A stretch of DNA of 64,000 bases from Myxococcales bacterium (GTDB lineage: Bacteria; Myxococcota_A; Polyangia; Polyangiales; Ga0077539). The notes beneath the pieces are model-generated. The model had not been told where the DNA came from. It searched no databases and saw only the letters and a program-made list of their open reading frames with translations. The stretch covers positions 1 through 64,000 of the forward strand of contig JAAFIF010000038.1 of NCBI GenBank assembly GCA_013298625.1, given 5' to 3'. Shown here one piece after another: positions 57,462 to 64,000 of the stretch. Each line of letters opens with the position of its first letter. Positions within the stretch are counted from its first letter, which is position 1. The position numbers and the translations under genes were made by a program.

Positions 57462-58709
57462 ATGAGCGAGCCGATCACCGAGCTCTACCGCGACGCCGCC
57501 GAGGTCGTGACCATGGCCGGCCCTCCGCCGGACCGCGACCGCCCCACGGACATCGCCCCCCTCGCCGTCATCGAGCACGGCTCCGTCGCCGTCCGTGACG
57601 GCCGCGTCGTCGCCATCGGCCCCACCCGCGACGTGCTCGCGCGCGTGACCGTGGACCCCGTGCGCACACACGTTTTCAACTGCGAGGGCGCCGTCGTCGC
57701 GCCGGGGCTCATCGACGCGCACACCCACGCGCTCTTCGTCGGCCACCGCGCGGACGAGTTCGTCGCGCGCATCGAAGGAGCGACGTACGCAGACATCGCC
57801 GCGAAGGGCGGCGGCATCGCCCGCTCGGTGAGCGAGCTGCGCGCGGCCAACGACGAGAGCGCCATCGAGCAGCTGCGCGCGAGGCTCCTTCGCATGCGCG
57901 GCTACGGCGTCACCATGGTCGAAGTGAAGACCGGCTACGGGCTCGACACCGAGTCCGAGCTGCGATCGCTCGCCATGATCCGCGAGGCTTCACAGCGCGC
58001 CGGCGTGCGGGTCAAGCGCACGTTTCTTCCGCTGCACGCCGTCGATCCCGCGCTGAGATCGCTGCCCGACGGCCGCGCGCAGTTCATCGAACGCACGCTG
58101 CGCGAGACCGTCCCCACGGTGTTCGAGCGCGATCGCCCCGACTTCGTCGACGCCTACGTCGACAGCGCGGGCTTCTCTGTCGAAGAGACGCGCCCGCTGC
58201 TCGAGCTCGCCAAGCGCGAGCAAATTCGCACGCGGTTGCACATCGGCCAGTTCGCCGACATCCGCGGCGCCGAGCTCGCAGCGGAGTTCAACGCGCTGAG
58301 CGCAGACCACCTCGAGCACGTGAGCGACGATGGGCTCGACGCCATGGCGCGCGCGGGCGTGATCGCGATGCTCTTGCCGGGAGCGGCGTTTTCACTGGGA
58401 CAAGCGATGCCCGACGCGCGTCGCATGCGCGCGCACGGCGTCGAGGTCGCGCTCGCCACCGACTGCAACCCGGGGACGTCGTACGTCGAGAACCTGCCGT
58501 TGATGGCGGCGTTCGCCGTGCGTCAGATGGGGCTCAGCACGGTCGAGGCCTGGTGGGCCATCACCCGCGCCCCCGCGCGCAGCTTGCAGTGGGAGGGCGG
58601 CGTGCTTCGCGAAGGCGGCGTTGGTGATGTGTGCGTGCTCGAGATCCCCACGTGGCGCGCGCTTCCGTACGCCGTCGGCAGCGTCAGGGCACGATCGCCG
58701 CTCGGTTGA
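57462..58709 (+). CDS. hutI: Imidazolonepropionase
   Basis: The product has 415 residues. It begins with a beta-rich amidohydrolase flank, then the metal-site motif GLIDAHTHALFVGHRADEF. Also typical are YGVTMVEVKTGYGLDTESEL, LHIGQFADIRGAELAAEFNA and ATDCNPGTSY. The enzyme opens imidazolonepropionate to formiminoglutamate. The last codons (SVRARSPLG) are encoded within a 36-bp segment duplicated at the far side of the foldback element, so the true ancestral end cannot be told apart from the duplicated copy. Confidence 0.97.
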   Translation: MSEPITELYRDAAEVVTMAGPPPDRDRPTDIAPLAVIEHGSVAVRDGRVVAIGPTRDVLARVTVDPVRTHVFNCEGAVVAPGLIDAHTHALFVGHRADEFVARIEGATYADIAAKGGGIARSVSELRAANDESAIEQLRARLLRMRGYGVTMVEVKTGYGLDTESELRSLAMIREASQRAGVRVKRTFLPLHAVDPALRSLPDGRAQFIERTLRETVPTVFERDRPDFVDAYVDSAGFSVEETRPLLELAKREQIRTRLHIGQFADIRGAELAAEFNALSADHLEHVSDDGLDAMARAGVIAMLLPGAAFSLGQAMPDARRMRAHGVEVALATDCNPGTSYVENLPLMAAFAVRQMGLSTVEAWWAITRAPARSLQWEGGVLREGGVGDVCVLEIPTWRALPYAVGSVRARSPLG

Positions 58710-58713
58710 GCGA
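58678..58713 (+). repeat. Left copy of the 36-bp direct repeat
   Basis: It begins GCAGCGTCAGGGCACGATCG and runs through the hutI stop codon. It matches 59280-59315 at 35 of 36 positions; the difference is A at 58691 against G. Confidence 0.9.
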
Positions 58714-58736
58714 AGGGTGCGCGGCCCCACCCGCGC

Positions 58737-58902
58737 GTGGAGTGAGTGAAGGGCGTACGGCCCCCACCCGCGCTGCCGCGCGCCCCGCCCCCGCGCAGAG
58801 CGCAAGGGCGGCGGCTCTGCATTGCGCATCGGAGCTGTAAATTGTCGGGTAGTTCGGGCCTGCGCTCGCGCTGCGAGCGCTACTCGTTGAATGAACTCGA
58901 TG
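58737..58902 (+). repeat. Left arm of the long inverted repeat
   Basis: The arm of 166 bp is the inverted counterpart of 59045-59214. An inner stretch of about 80 bp is identical, including CTGTAAATTGTCGGGTAG, an AT-rich island in GC-rich surroundings. Confidence 0.9.
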
Positions 58903-59044
58903 CGTCGCCAGCGTCGGCTTGCGACGAGGACGATCGAAGCGTCGTCTCGCAATTGCCTCGATCGACTGCAACACCAACGACGACTCGCGATTGCATGGTC
59001 GGCCGACGCGTGGTTCGTCGGAAGCGAAGGCTCGCCTGCCTCCT

Positions 59045-59214
59045 CATCGAGTGCACTCAATGAGTAGCGCTCGCAGCGCGAGCGCAGGCCCGAACTACCC
59101 GACAATTTACAGCTCCGATGCGCAATGCAGAGCCGCCGCCCCTGCGCTCTGCGCGGGGGCGGGGCGCGCGGCAGCGCGGGTGGGGGCCGCGCACCCTTCG
59201 CTCGCTCACTCCAC
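59045..59214 (-). repeat. Right arm of the long inverted repeat
   Basis: The arm of 170 bp pairs with 58737-58902. Differences are a few substitutions and a short indel (GAGCGAGC against GAGT) near the outer end. The RNA or single-stranded DNA could form a hairpin of more than 150 bp around a 142-base loop. Confidence 0.9.
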
Positions 59215-59275
59215 ACGCGGGTGGGGGCCGCGCACCCTTCGCTCACTCACTCCACGCGCGGGTGGGGGCCGCGCT
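59176..59275 (+). repeat. 41-bp tandem repeats, about 2.4 copies
   Basis: Units begin at 59176, 59217 and 59258 (partial), each with GCGGGTGGGGGCCGCGC. The same unit appears inverted and incomplete in the left flank around 58713-58775, so the repeats belong to the arms. Confidence 0.8.
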
Positions 59276-59279
59276 TCAC

Positions 59280-59315
59280 GCAGCGTCAGGGCGCGATCGC
59301 CGCTCGGTTGAGCGA
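59280..59315 (+). repeat. Right copy of the 36-bp direct repeat
   Basis: It spans the last codons and stop of lgt (minus strand, stop at 59286-59288). Together with the copy at hutI it frames the insertion. Confidence 0.9.
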
Positions 59316-60224
59316 GCTCGCCTTCAGCCACTTCGTGAGGCTCATCGCGCCGGCGATCAGCCCGATCGAGATCCACTGCGACGTGGAGATTCCCAGGACA
59401 CCGCCGCGGTCGTCTTCGCGCAGAAACTCCAGCGAGAACCGCAGGACGCCGTACGCGACGATGAAGAACTGAAACACCATCCCGTCGTAGCGCTTTCGTG
59501 GGACCACCACGGTGTACGCGAGCACGGCGATGAGCAGCGAGCCGATGGACTCGTAGAGCTGCGTCGGGTGCACGGGCAACGGGTGCGTGGCCGTGGCCGC
59601 GATGCGATGCGTCTTCAAGTGCAAGTCCCACGCAGGAGAGAACTTCGGAAACACCGCGGCCCACGGGCGCTCGCACACCTGCCCGAAGCAGCAGCCCGCG
59701 AGAAAGCACCCCATGCGTCCCCACGCGAGGCCGAGCGCGATCGCGAAGCCCGCCATGTCCGCGGCTTTGAAGAACGGAAACTTCTCTCGCTTGAGAAAGA
59801 ACCACGCGTACGTGCCGGCCGCGATGAGCCCGCCGTAGTACGTGAGCCCGCCCGCCCAGAACGCGGCCCACGCGAAGCAGTTGCGCTCCTTGGGGTGGCA
59901 GACGTTCTTCGCGGCGTCCCACACGCCGTCATAGAACTGCGAGCGGCACTGCTCGCGGGTGATGTGCCAGTCGACCAGCGATGGGTCCGTGCACGCGTGG
60001 ACGTAGTCCCAGAAGTACCCGTCGGCGAGCACGTGAAGGATGCGCGAGCCGATGACGCCCCAGATGGTGGCGGCGAGGCCGAGGTCGATGATCACCTCGC
60101 GGTCGCGACCGATCTTGTGCACCCAGCGGGAGCCGATCCAGGTCGCCAGGGCGAGGCCTGTGGCGAGCATTCCGAAGTACGCCGGGACGTCGATCCCGAA
60201 GATGGCGAACAGCGTGTGCTTCAT
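59286..60224 (-). CDS. lgt: Prolipoprotein diacylglyceryl transferase
   Basis: The product has 312 residues with about seven membrane helices. Lgt markers are FWAGGLTYYGGLI, the signature GRMGCFLAGCCFGQ (GCFLAGCC variant in place of GNFxN), HPTQLYES and GVLRFSLEFLREDDRGG. A loop of about 50 residues between the second and third helices (HACTDPSLVDWHITREQC) is longer than in E. coli and Cys-containing. The enzyme transfers diacylglycerol to the lipobox Cys of preprolipoproteins. The last codons lie in the duplicated 36 bp. It is 34 bp downstream of lspA, the next enzyme of the pathway. Confidence 0.96.
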   Translation of the reverse strand: MKHTLFAIFGIDVPAYFGMLATGLALATWIGSRWVHKIGRDREVIIDLGLAATIWGVIGSRILHVLADGYFWDYVHACTDPSLVDWHITREQCRSQFYDGVWDAAKNVCHPKERNCFAWAAFWAGGLTYYGGLIAAGTYAWFFLKREKFPFFKAADMAGFAIALGLAWGRMGCFLAGCCFGQVCERPWAAVFPKFSPAWDLHLKTHRIAATATHPLPVHPTQLYESIGSLLIAVLAYTVVVPRKRYDGMVFQFFIVAYGVLRFSLEFLREDDRGGVLGISTSQWISIGLIAGAMSLTKWLKASSLNRAAIAP

Positions 60225-60258
60225 CCTCGGCGCTCTTCTCTTTGCACTCGCGGTGCCT

Positions 60259-61071
60259 TCAGGTGGCGGCGACTTCGTCGCTCTTTTTGTCGCTGCTCTT
60301 CTTGCTCTTCGCGGGCGGCGTCGCGGGCTTGGGCTTCGCGCCGAAGATGAACTCGAAGATCATGAGCGCGATGCCGACGGTGATCGCGATGTCCGCGACG
60401 TTGTAGGTCGGCCAGTAGAACTTCTCCTTCCAGTGCATGAGGATGAAGTCCACGACGTAGCCGAGCCGCAGGCGATCGACGAGGTTGCCGATCGCTCCGC
60501 CGAGCACGAGCGGCAGGGCCAGGCGCATCGCGCGCTGGTCCTTCTCGAGCGAGCGGTAGAGATGAACGATGAACCCGATCGCCAGGATGGTGATCAAGAA
60601 GAAGAACGGGCGACGGATCTTCTCGCTCGCGCCGTGCAGCAAGCCCCAGGCGCCGCCGCAGTTCTCGGCGTAGCGCATCTCGAGGTAGTTGCGCGACAAC
60701 ACCAGCTCGTTGTGGGGCACGCGCTGATACAGATAGTGCTGCATCCCCTGCGGCGGCGTGCAGAGCGGAACGACCCGCGGCGACGGCATCGACAGCCGCT
60801 TGATCGCCCACGACTTGCTCCATAGATCCACGCCCGCCGTGGCGAGCGCGACGACCGCGAGAAACACCCATTGCATCATCGTGGGCGGCGCGGGCAGCGG
60901 CTCTTTCGCGGGCTTCTTCTTCGTCTCGACGACCTCGCCGCCCTCGACGTCACCCTCGGTCGAAGCCTTCGCCTCGTCCGCCTTCGCCTCGGTCTTCGGG
61001 CTCTCGTCGTTGGAGGCGGCCGGCGTCTCGGCGCTCTCTGCGGGCTTCTTCGTGTCGTCTGTGTCGCTCAT
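60259..61071 (-). CDS. lspA: Lipoprotein signal peptidase II with long acidic N-terminal extension
   Basis: The product has 270 residues; typical LspA proteins have about 160-170. The first 65 residues are Glu/Asp/Lys/Ala-rich and disordered (SDTDDTKKPAESAETPAAS). Then come four membrane helices with YAENCGGAWGLLHG, GAIGNLVDRLRLGYVVDF and TYNVADIAITVGI. The catalytic Asp pair lies in VVDF and VADI. The C-terminus is Lys/Ser-rich. The enzyme cleaves prolipoprotein signals after lipid addition by Lgt. ATG 61071 is used because the extension upstream is unlike coding sequence. ileS is 120 bp upstream. Confidence 0.95.
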   Translation of the reverse strand: MSDTDDTKKPAESAETPAASNDESPKTEAKADEAKASTEGDVEGGEVVETKKKPAKEPLPAPPTMMQWVFLAVVALATAGVDLWSKSWAIKRLSMPSPRVVPLCTPPQGMQHYLYQRVPHNELVLSRNYLEMRYAENCGGAWGLLHGASEKIRRPFFFLITILAIGFIVHLYRSLEKDQRAMRLALPLVLGGAIGNLVDRLRLGYVVDFILMHWKEKFYWPTYNVADIAITVGIALMIFEFIFGAKPKPATPPAKSKKSSDKKSDEVAAT

Positions 61072-61191
61072 GGTCGTCGTCGAAGGAGAACAGTATTCGT
61101 CAGGGGGCTCGAAGCTGCTTAGCGCAAACCCAGCACCGCCACCATCGCGGGGCGCCGCGCGCGCACGCAGCACAAACAGAGGGAGAACGCC

Positions 61192-64000
61192 TCAGGCGCT
61201 CGGATGTTCCGCATCCCAGCGCGCCACGGCGTCGGTGCAGCGGCGGCATAGGGTCGTGGAGTCGTCGACGTCGCGCAAGCGCCGACGGCACCGGGTGCAC
61301 TGCGGCTTCGTTCCGCGCTGGATCGTGACCGAGTGCGCTCCGTCGTGGACATTGACTGTCACTCCGCCCAAGAGCAGGCACTCAGTCACCACCCCGCTCA
61401 ACGGCGCGAGCAGCGTCGCCTCGTCTTTGCTCACCGTGGCGACCGCGTCGGCGTCCCGCGCGTGATCGATGCGCAGCGACTCGGGCCACCGCGCTTCGTC
61501 GGCGCCCGCCGCGCGCTGCTCTTTCTCAGCGGTCTTCTTCTCGACGCCCCAGCCCTGCACGAGGGGCTCGAGCGCGAGGTTGACCCGCTCGCGCAGCGCG
61601 CGCACCGCGCGAACCGCGTCGTCGAGGTGCAGGTCCTGCGGCGCGCCCAGCGACGGCCACAGGCACAAGTGCACCGAGCTCGCGTCCCCCTCGCGCTTCG
61701 GAACGAAGTCCCACACGTCCTCCGCGGTAAACGGCAGGATCGGCGCGAGCACCACCGCGAGCGCGCGCACCATCGCATCGCACACCGCCAACGTGCTGCG
61801 CACCCGATCGCTGCTGCGATGGTCGTTGTAGAGCCAGTCCTTGGCCACATCGAGATAGAAGCCCGACGCGTCGCTCACGAACTCGCTGACCATCGCGATC
61901 ACCGCGCGAAAGTCGTACTGCCGGTACGCCGTCTCGCAGCGCGCCACGAGGGTCGCGAGCTTGTTGTACTGCCACTGATCGAGCGGCCCGAGCGCGACGC
62001 CCGCGGCGCCGAGCGCCTCGACGGTCTCGACCACTTCGCCGCGAAGCACCTGCAGCAAGAACCGCGAGACGTTGCGGATCGCGCGGTAGTTGTCCTTCAC
62101 CTGATCGAACGCGGCCTTCGACAGCCCGACGTCGTCGCTGTAGTCGTTGGTCGCGACCCACAGGCGCAGGATCTCTGCGCCGTCGGTGGCCACCATCTTG
62201 AGCGGGTCGTAGACGGACACGTCCTCGCCGCGCGAGCGCTTCTCTTCGATGTCACGCTTGTGCATCGCTTTGATGAGGGTCTTCACCCGGCCGTCGGCGA
62301 GGCGCTGCTCGACCTTCTCGCCCACGAAGCCGTGGGTGACCACCGTGCGATACGGCGCGCTGCCGTGCGTGGCGCAGCCGACGAGCAGCGACGAGTGAAA
62401 CCACCCGCGGTGCTGATCGCTGCCTTCGAGGTACAAATCGACGGGAAATCCCAGGTCGGGCTGGTCCGCGCACACGGCGAAGTACGAGCTTCCGGACTCG
62501 AACCACACGTCGAGGATGTTCATGTCGCGCGTAAACGAGTCGCTCTTGCCGCACTGCGCGCAGGCGAAGCCCTCGGGCACGACGCTCTCGCTCTCGTCGT
62601 ACCAGGCGTCGGCGCCCTTCTGCGCGAACAGCTTCGCGACGTGACGCACGAGCGCCCCGGTGAGGTTCGCGTGCCCGCAGTGCGCGCAGTGCAGCGCCGG
62701 GATCGGAACGCCCCACACGCGCTGCCTCGAGATGCACCAGTCCGGGCGCCCCGCGATCATCCCGTGGATGCGCTCGCGCCCCGCGGCGGGGATCCACCCG
62801 CGCGACTCGCGGCCTTCGCGCTCGGCGTCGGCGCCGTCCGCGGCGAGGCGGTCGATCTCGCTGAGGGCGACTTCGCGCAGGGATTTTCCTGCGTGGGGGC
62901 CGGTGGCCATGAGCTCGTCCATCGCGATGAACCACTGGACCGTGGCCCGCGTGAGCAAGGGCTTCTTCGAGCGCCACGAGATCGGGTACCGGTGGACGAT
63001 GAAGTCACCGGGCTTGTTGCAGAGCACGCCGAGCTCGCTGAGCTTCTCTGCGATCAACGGGTTGGCCGCGAAGACGTGCTTGCCCACGATCCCCCAGCTC
63101 TTGGCCACGGGCCCGAGCTCTTCCGTGAACTCTCCCGCGTCGTCGACGGGCGAGTACACCTCGAGGCCGTTGGCGACGCCCGTGTTGTAGTCGTCCCGTC
63201 CGTGTCCGGGCGCAGTGTGAACGATGCCCGTCCCCGCGGTGGCCTCGACGTAGAGCGCGCTCACGACGGGCGACTCGCGGTCTTCGAACGGGTGAGCGAA
63301 CTTCAGGCCCAGCAGCTCGTTGCCCACGAACGCCGTCTCCGCGCCGTGCATCGTGCGCGGCAGGAGCTCTGGCTTGCTCCACCCGCACGCCTCGCACACG
63401 GCCTTCGCGAGCGGCTCGGCCACGAGCAGGTACTCGAGCTTGCCGTCTGAATCCGAGCGCTCGAGCAGGACGTACTCCATCGCCGGATGCACAGCGAGCG
63501 CGCGGTTGGCAGGCAGCGTCCACGGCGTCGTGGTCCAGATCACCGCGTACACGTCTCCGCGGTCGAGCATCGTGGGAAACCGCTTCTTCAGCGCGGCCTT
63601 CACGCTCTCGTCGCCCTTGAAGCGCACGTACACCGACGGGCTCTTGTGGCTCTCTTCGTACTCGAGCTCGCTCTCGGCGAGCGCCGTGCGCTCGGCAGAG
63701 GACCACCACACGGGCTTGAGCCCGCGGTAGACGATCCCGCGATCGACGAAGGCCGCGAGCGCCTCGAGGATGCGCGCTTCGAAGGCGGGCTTCATCGTGA
63801 GGTACGGGTCGTCCCAGGTGCCCATCATCCCGATGCGCTGACGCTGCTCGGACTGGACCTTGACCCACTTCTCCGCTTCTTCGCGGCACTTCGCGCGGCG
63901 CTGGCTCGCGGTCATCTCGCGCAGCTTCGGGCCGAACGCCTTCTCGACGTTCTGCTCGATGGGCAGGCCGTGGCAGTCCCAGCCAGGGACGAACTTCACG
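61192..64000 (-). CDS. ileS: Isoleucyl-tRNA synthetase (5' end beyond window)
   Basis: About 936 residues are visible; the N-terminus with the HIGH motif is off the right edge. The visible part begins VKFVPGWDCHGLPIE. The editing domain contains VIWTTTPWTLPANRALAVHP, and the catalytic domain has RPDWCISRQRVWGVPIPA, FPVDLYLEGSDQHRGWFHSS and ILRLWVATNDY. No KMSKS is present where expected: the region reads KAMHKRDIEEKRSRGEDV and is about 22 residues longer than usual between GF and DP. The anticodon-binding helices and the terminal zinc motif (CTRCRRR, LCRRCTD) are normal. The order ileS-lspA resembles that of other proteobacteria-like genomes. Confidence 0.96.
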   Translation of the reverse strand, partial: VKFVPGWDCHGLPIEQNVEKAFGPKLREMTASQRRAKCREEAEKWVKVQSEQRQRIGMMGTWDDPYLTMKPAFEARILEALAAFVDRGIVYRGLKPVWWSSAERTALAESELEYEESHKSPSVYVRFKGDESVKAALKKRFPTMLDRGDVYAVIWTTTPWTLPANRALAVHPAMEYVLLERSDSDGKLEYLLVAEPLAKAVCEACGWSKPELLPRTMHGAETAFVGNELLGLKFAHPFEDRESPVVSALYVEATAGTGIVHTAPGHGRDDYNTGVANGLEVYSPVDDAGEFTEELGPVAKSWGIVGKHVFAANPLIAEKLSELGVLCNKPGDFIVHRYPISWRSKKPLLTRATVQWFIAMDELMATGPHAGKSLREVALSEIDRLAADGADAEREGRESRGWIPAAGRERIHGMIAGRPDWCISRQRVWGVPIPALHCAHCGHANLTGALVRHVAKLFAQKGADAWYDESESVVPEGFACAQCGKSDSFTRDMNILDVWFESGSSYFAVCADQPDLGFPVDLYLEGSDQHRGWFHSSLLVGCATHGSAPYRTVVTHGFVGEKVEQRLADGRVKTLIKAMHKRDIEEKRSRGEDVSVYDPLKMVATDGAEILRLWVATNDYSDDVGLSKAAFDQVKDNYRAIRNVSRFLLQVLRGEVVETVEALGAAGVALGPLDQWQYNKLATLVARCETAYRQYDFRAVIAMVSEFVSDASGFYLDVAKDWLYNDHRSSDRVRSTLAVCDAMVRALAVVLAPILPFTAEDVWDFVPKREGDASSVHLCLWPSLGAPQDLHLDDAVRAVRALRERVNLALEPLVQGWGVEKKTAEKEQRAAGADEARWPESLRIDHARDADAVATVSKDEATLLAPLSGVVTECLLLGGVTVNVHDGAHSVTIQRGTKPQCTRCRRRLRDVDDSTTLCRRCTDAVARWDAEHPSA

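Larger units (their letters stand above)
58678..59315. mobile_element. Foldback insertion between hutI and lgt, bounded by 36-bp direct repeats
   Basis: The copies of the direct repeat at 58678-58713 and 59280-59315 differ at one base. Between them lie long inverted arms, a 142-bp loop and 41-bp tandem repeats. The offset between the two copies is 602 bp, and no transposase is encoded. Removing one copy and the interior would leave hutI and lgt overlapping tail to tail by 26 bp. The element therefore looks like an insertion whose target duplication preserved both gene ends. This 576-bp stretch between the two stop codons (58710-59285) holds no gene; short frames there are inverted shadows of one another. 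Confidence 0.75.

Noticed and set aside
58746..59311. Short open frames with similar peptides on both strands in the foldback element
   Set aside because: They are mirror images caused by the inverted repeat and begin or end in hutI/lgt sequence.

Overview
The window is very GC-rich (third codon positions almost always G or C) and carries a gene mix typical of the Myxococcota, most like a Polyangiales/Sandaracinus-type myxobacterium. The signs are a large Ser/Thr kinase with PEGA-like domains, an AgmX/PglI C-terminal-domain protein, many lipoproteins followed by Asp/Ala/Val-rich linkers, Cys-rich and haem-binding lipoproteins, HEAT and beta-propeller envelope proteins, and a PilR-like/prepilin cluster. 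The taxonomic placement is inference from gene content. I found no rRNA, tRNA or CRISPR array. Genes are cut by both edges: a secreted protein on the left (3' end missing) and ileS on the right (5' end missing).

Layout. 1-9.3 kb: cut secreted protein, a Crp/Fnr regulator with a small membrane protein, a SulP anion transporter, smc and a metallophosphoesterase. 9.37-9.58 kb: a 213-bp inverted-repeat element. 9.6-19.7 kb: an AgmX-type envelope protein, a heterodimeric ABC exporter with overlapping genes, an orphan protein, an active/inactive pair of M16 peptidases and a Cys-rich lipoprotein. 19.7-22.8 kb: the ribosome-maturation operon rpsP-khpA-rimM-trmD-SPOUT methyltransferase-rplS. 23-27.2 kb: a metallophosphatase/multihaem cytochrome lipoprotein, then a divergent, apparently inactive RNA-polymerase-beta-like protein. 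27.2-32.2 kb: an operon with a degenerate OmpR-type regulator, pdxA, uvrA and a B12-binding protein. 32.3-41 kb: a GAF-domain protein, a DsbA-like lipoprotein, a cytochrome-like lipoprotein, a small protein, a very long beta-propeller lipoprotein and a HEAT protein. 41.1-50.2 kb: the PEGA kinase, then a methyltransferase/PilR-like/prepilin/membrane-protein cluster with overlapping starts and stops, a glycosyltransferase and a lipoprotein. 50.3-55.1 kb: an acetyltransferase, a small secreted protein, an alpha/beta hydrolase and three lipoproteins, one a HEXXHXXGXXH metalloprotease. 55.2-58.7 kb: a coiled-coil protein and the histidine-degradation genes hutU-hutI. 58.7-59.3 kb: a long foldback element. 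59.3-64 kb: ileS-lspA-lgt.

How genes work together. lspA and lgt process lipoproteins, and the window itself encodes about ten lipoprotein candidates. The S16/KhpA/RimM/TrmD/L19 group couples small-subunit assembly, tRNA m1G37 methylation and large-subunit protein synthesis. smc and uvrA serve chromosome maintenance and repair.

The two most striking items are the RNA-polymerase-beta-like protein at 24837-27242 and the 602-bp foldback insertion at 58678-59315. The first keeps beta-subunit landmarks in order but lacks the Rif-region motifs, the key active-site lysines and the C-terminal clamp. The second duplicates a 36-bp segment and leaves both flanking genes with intact 3' ends. Both were recognised by eye and need profile searches.
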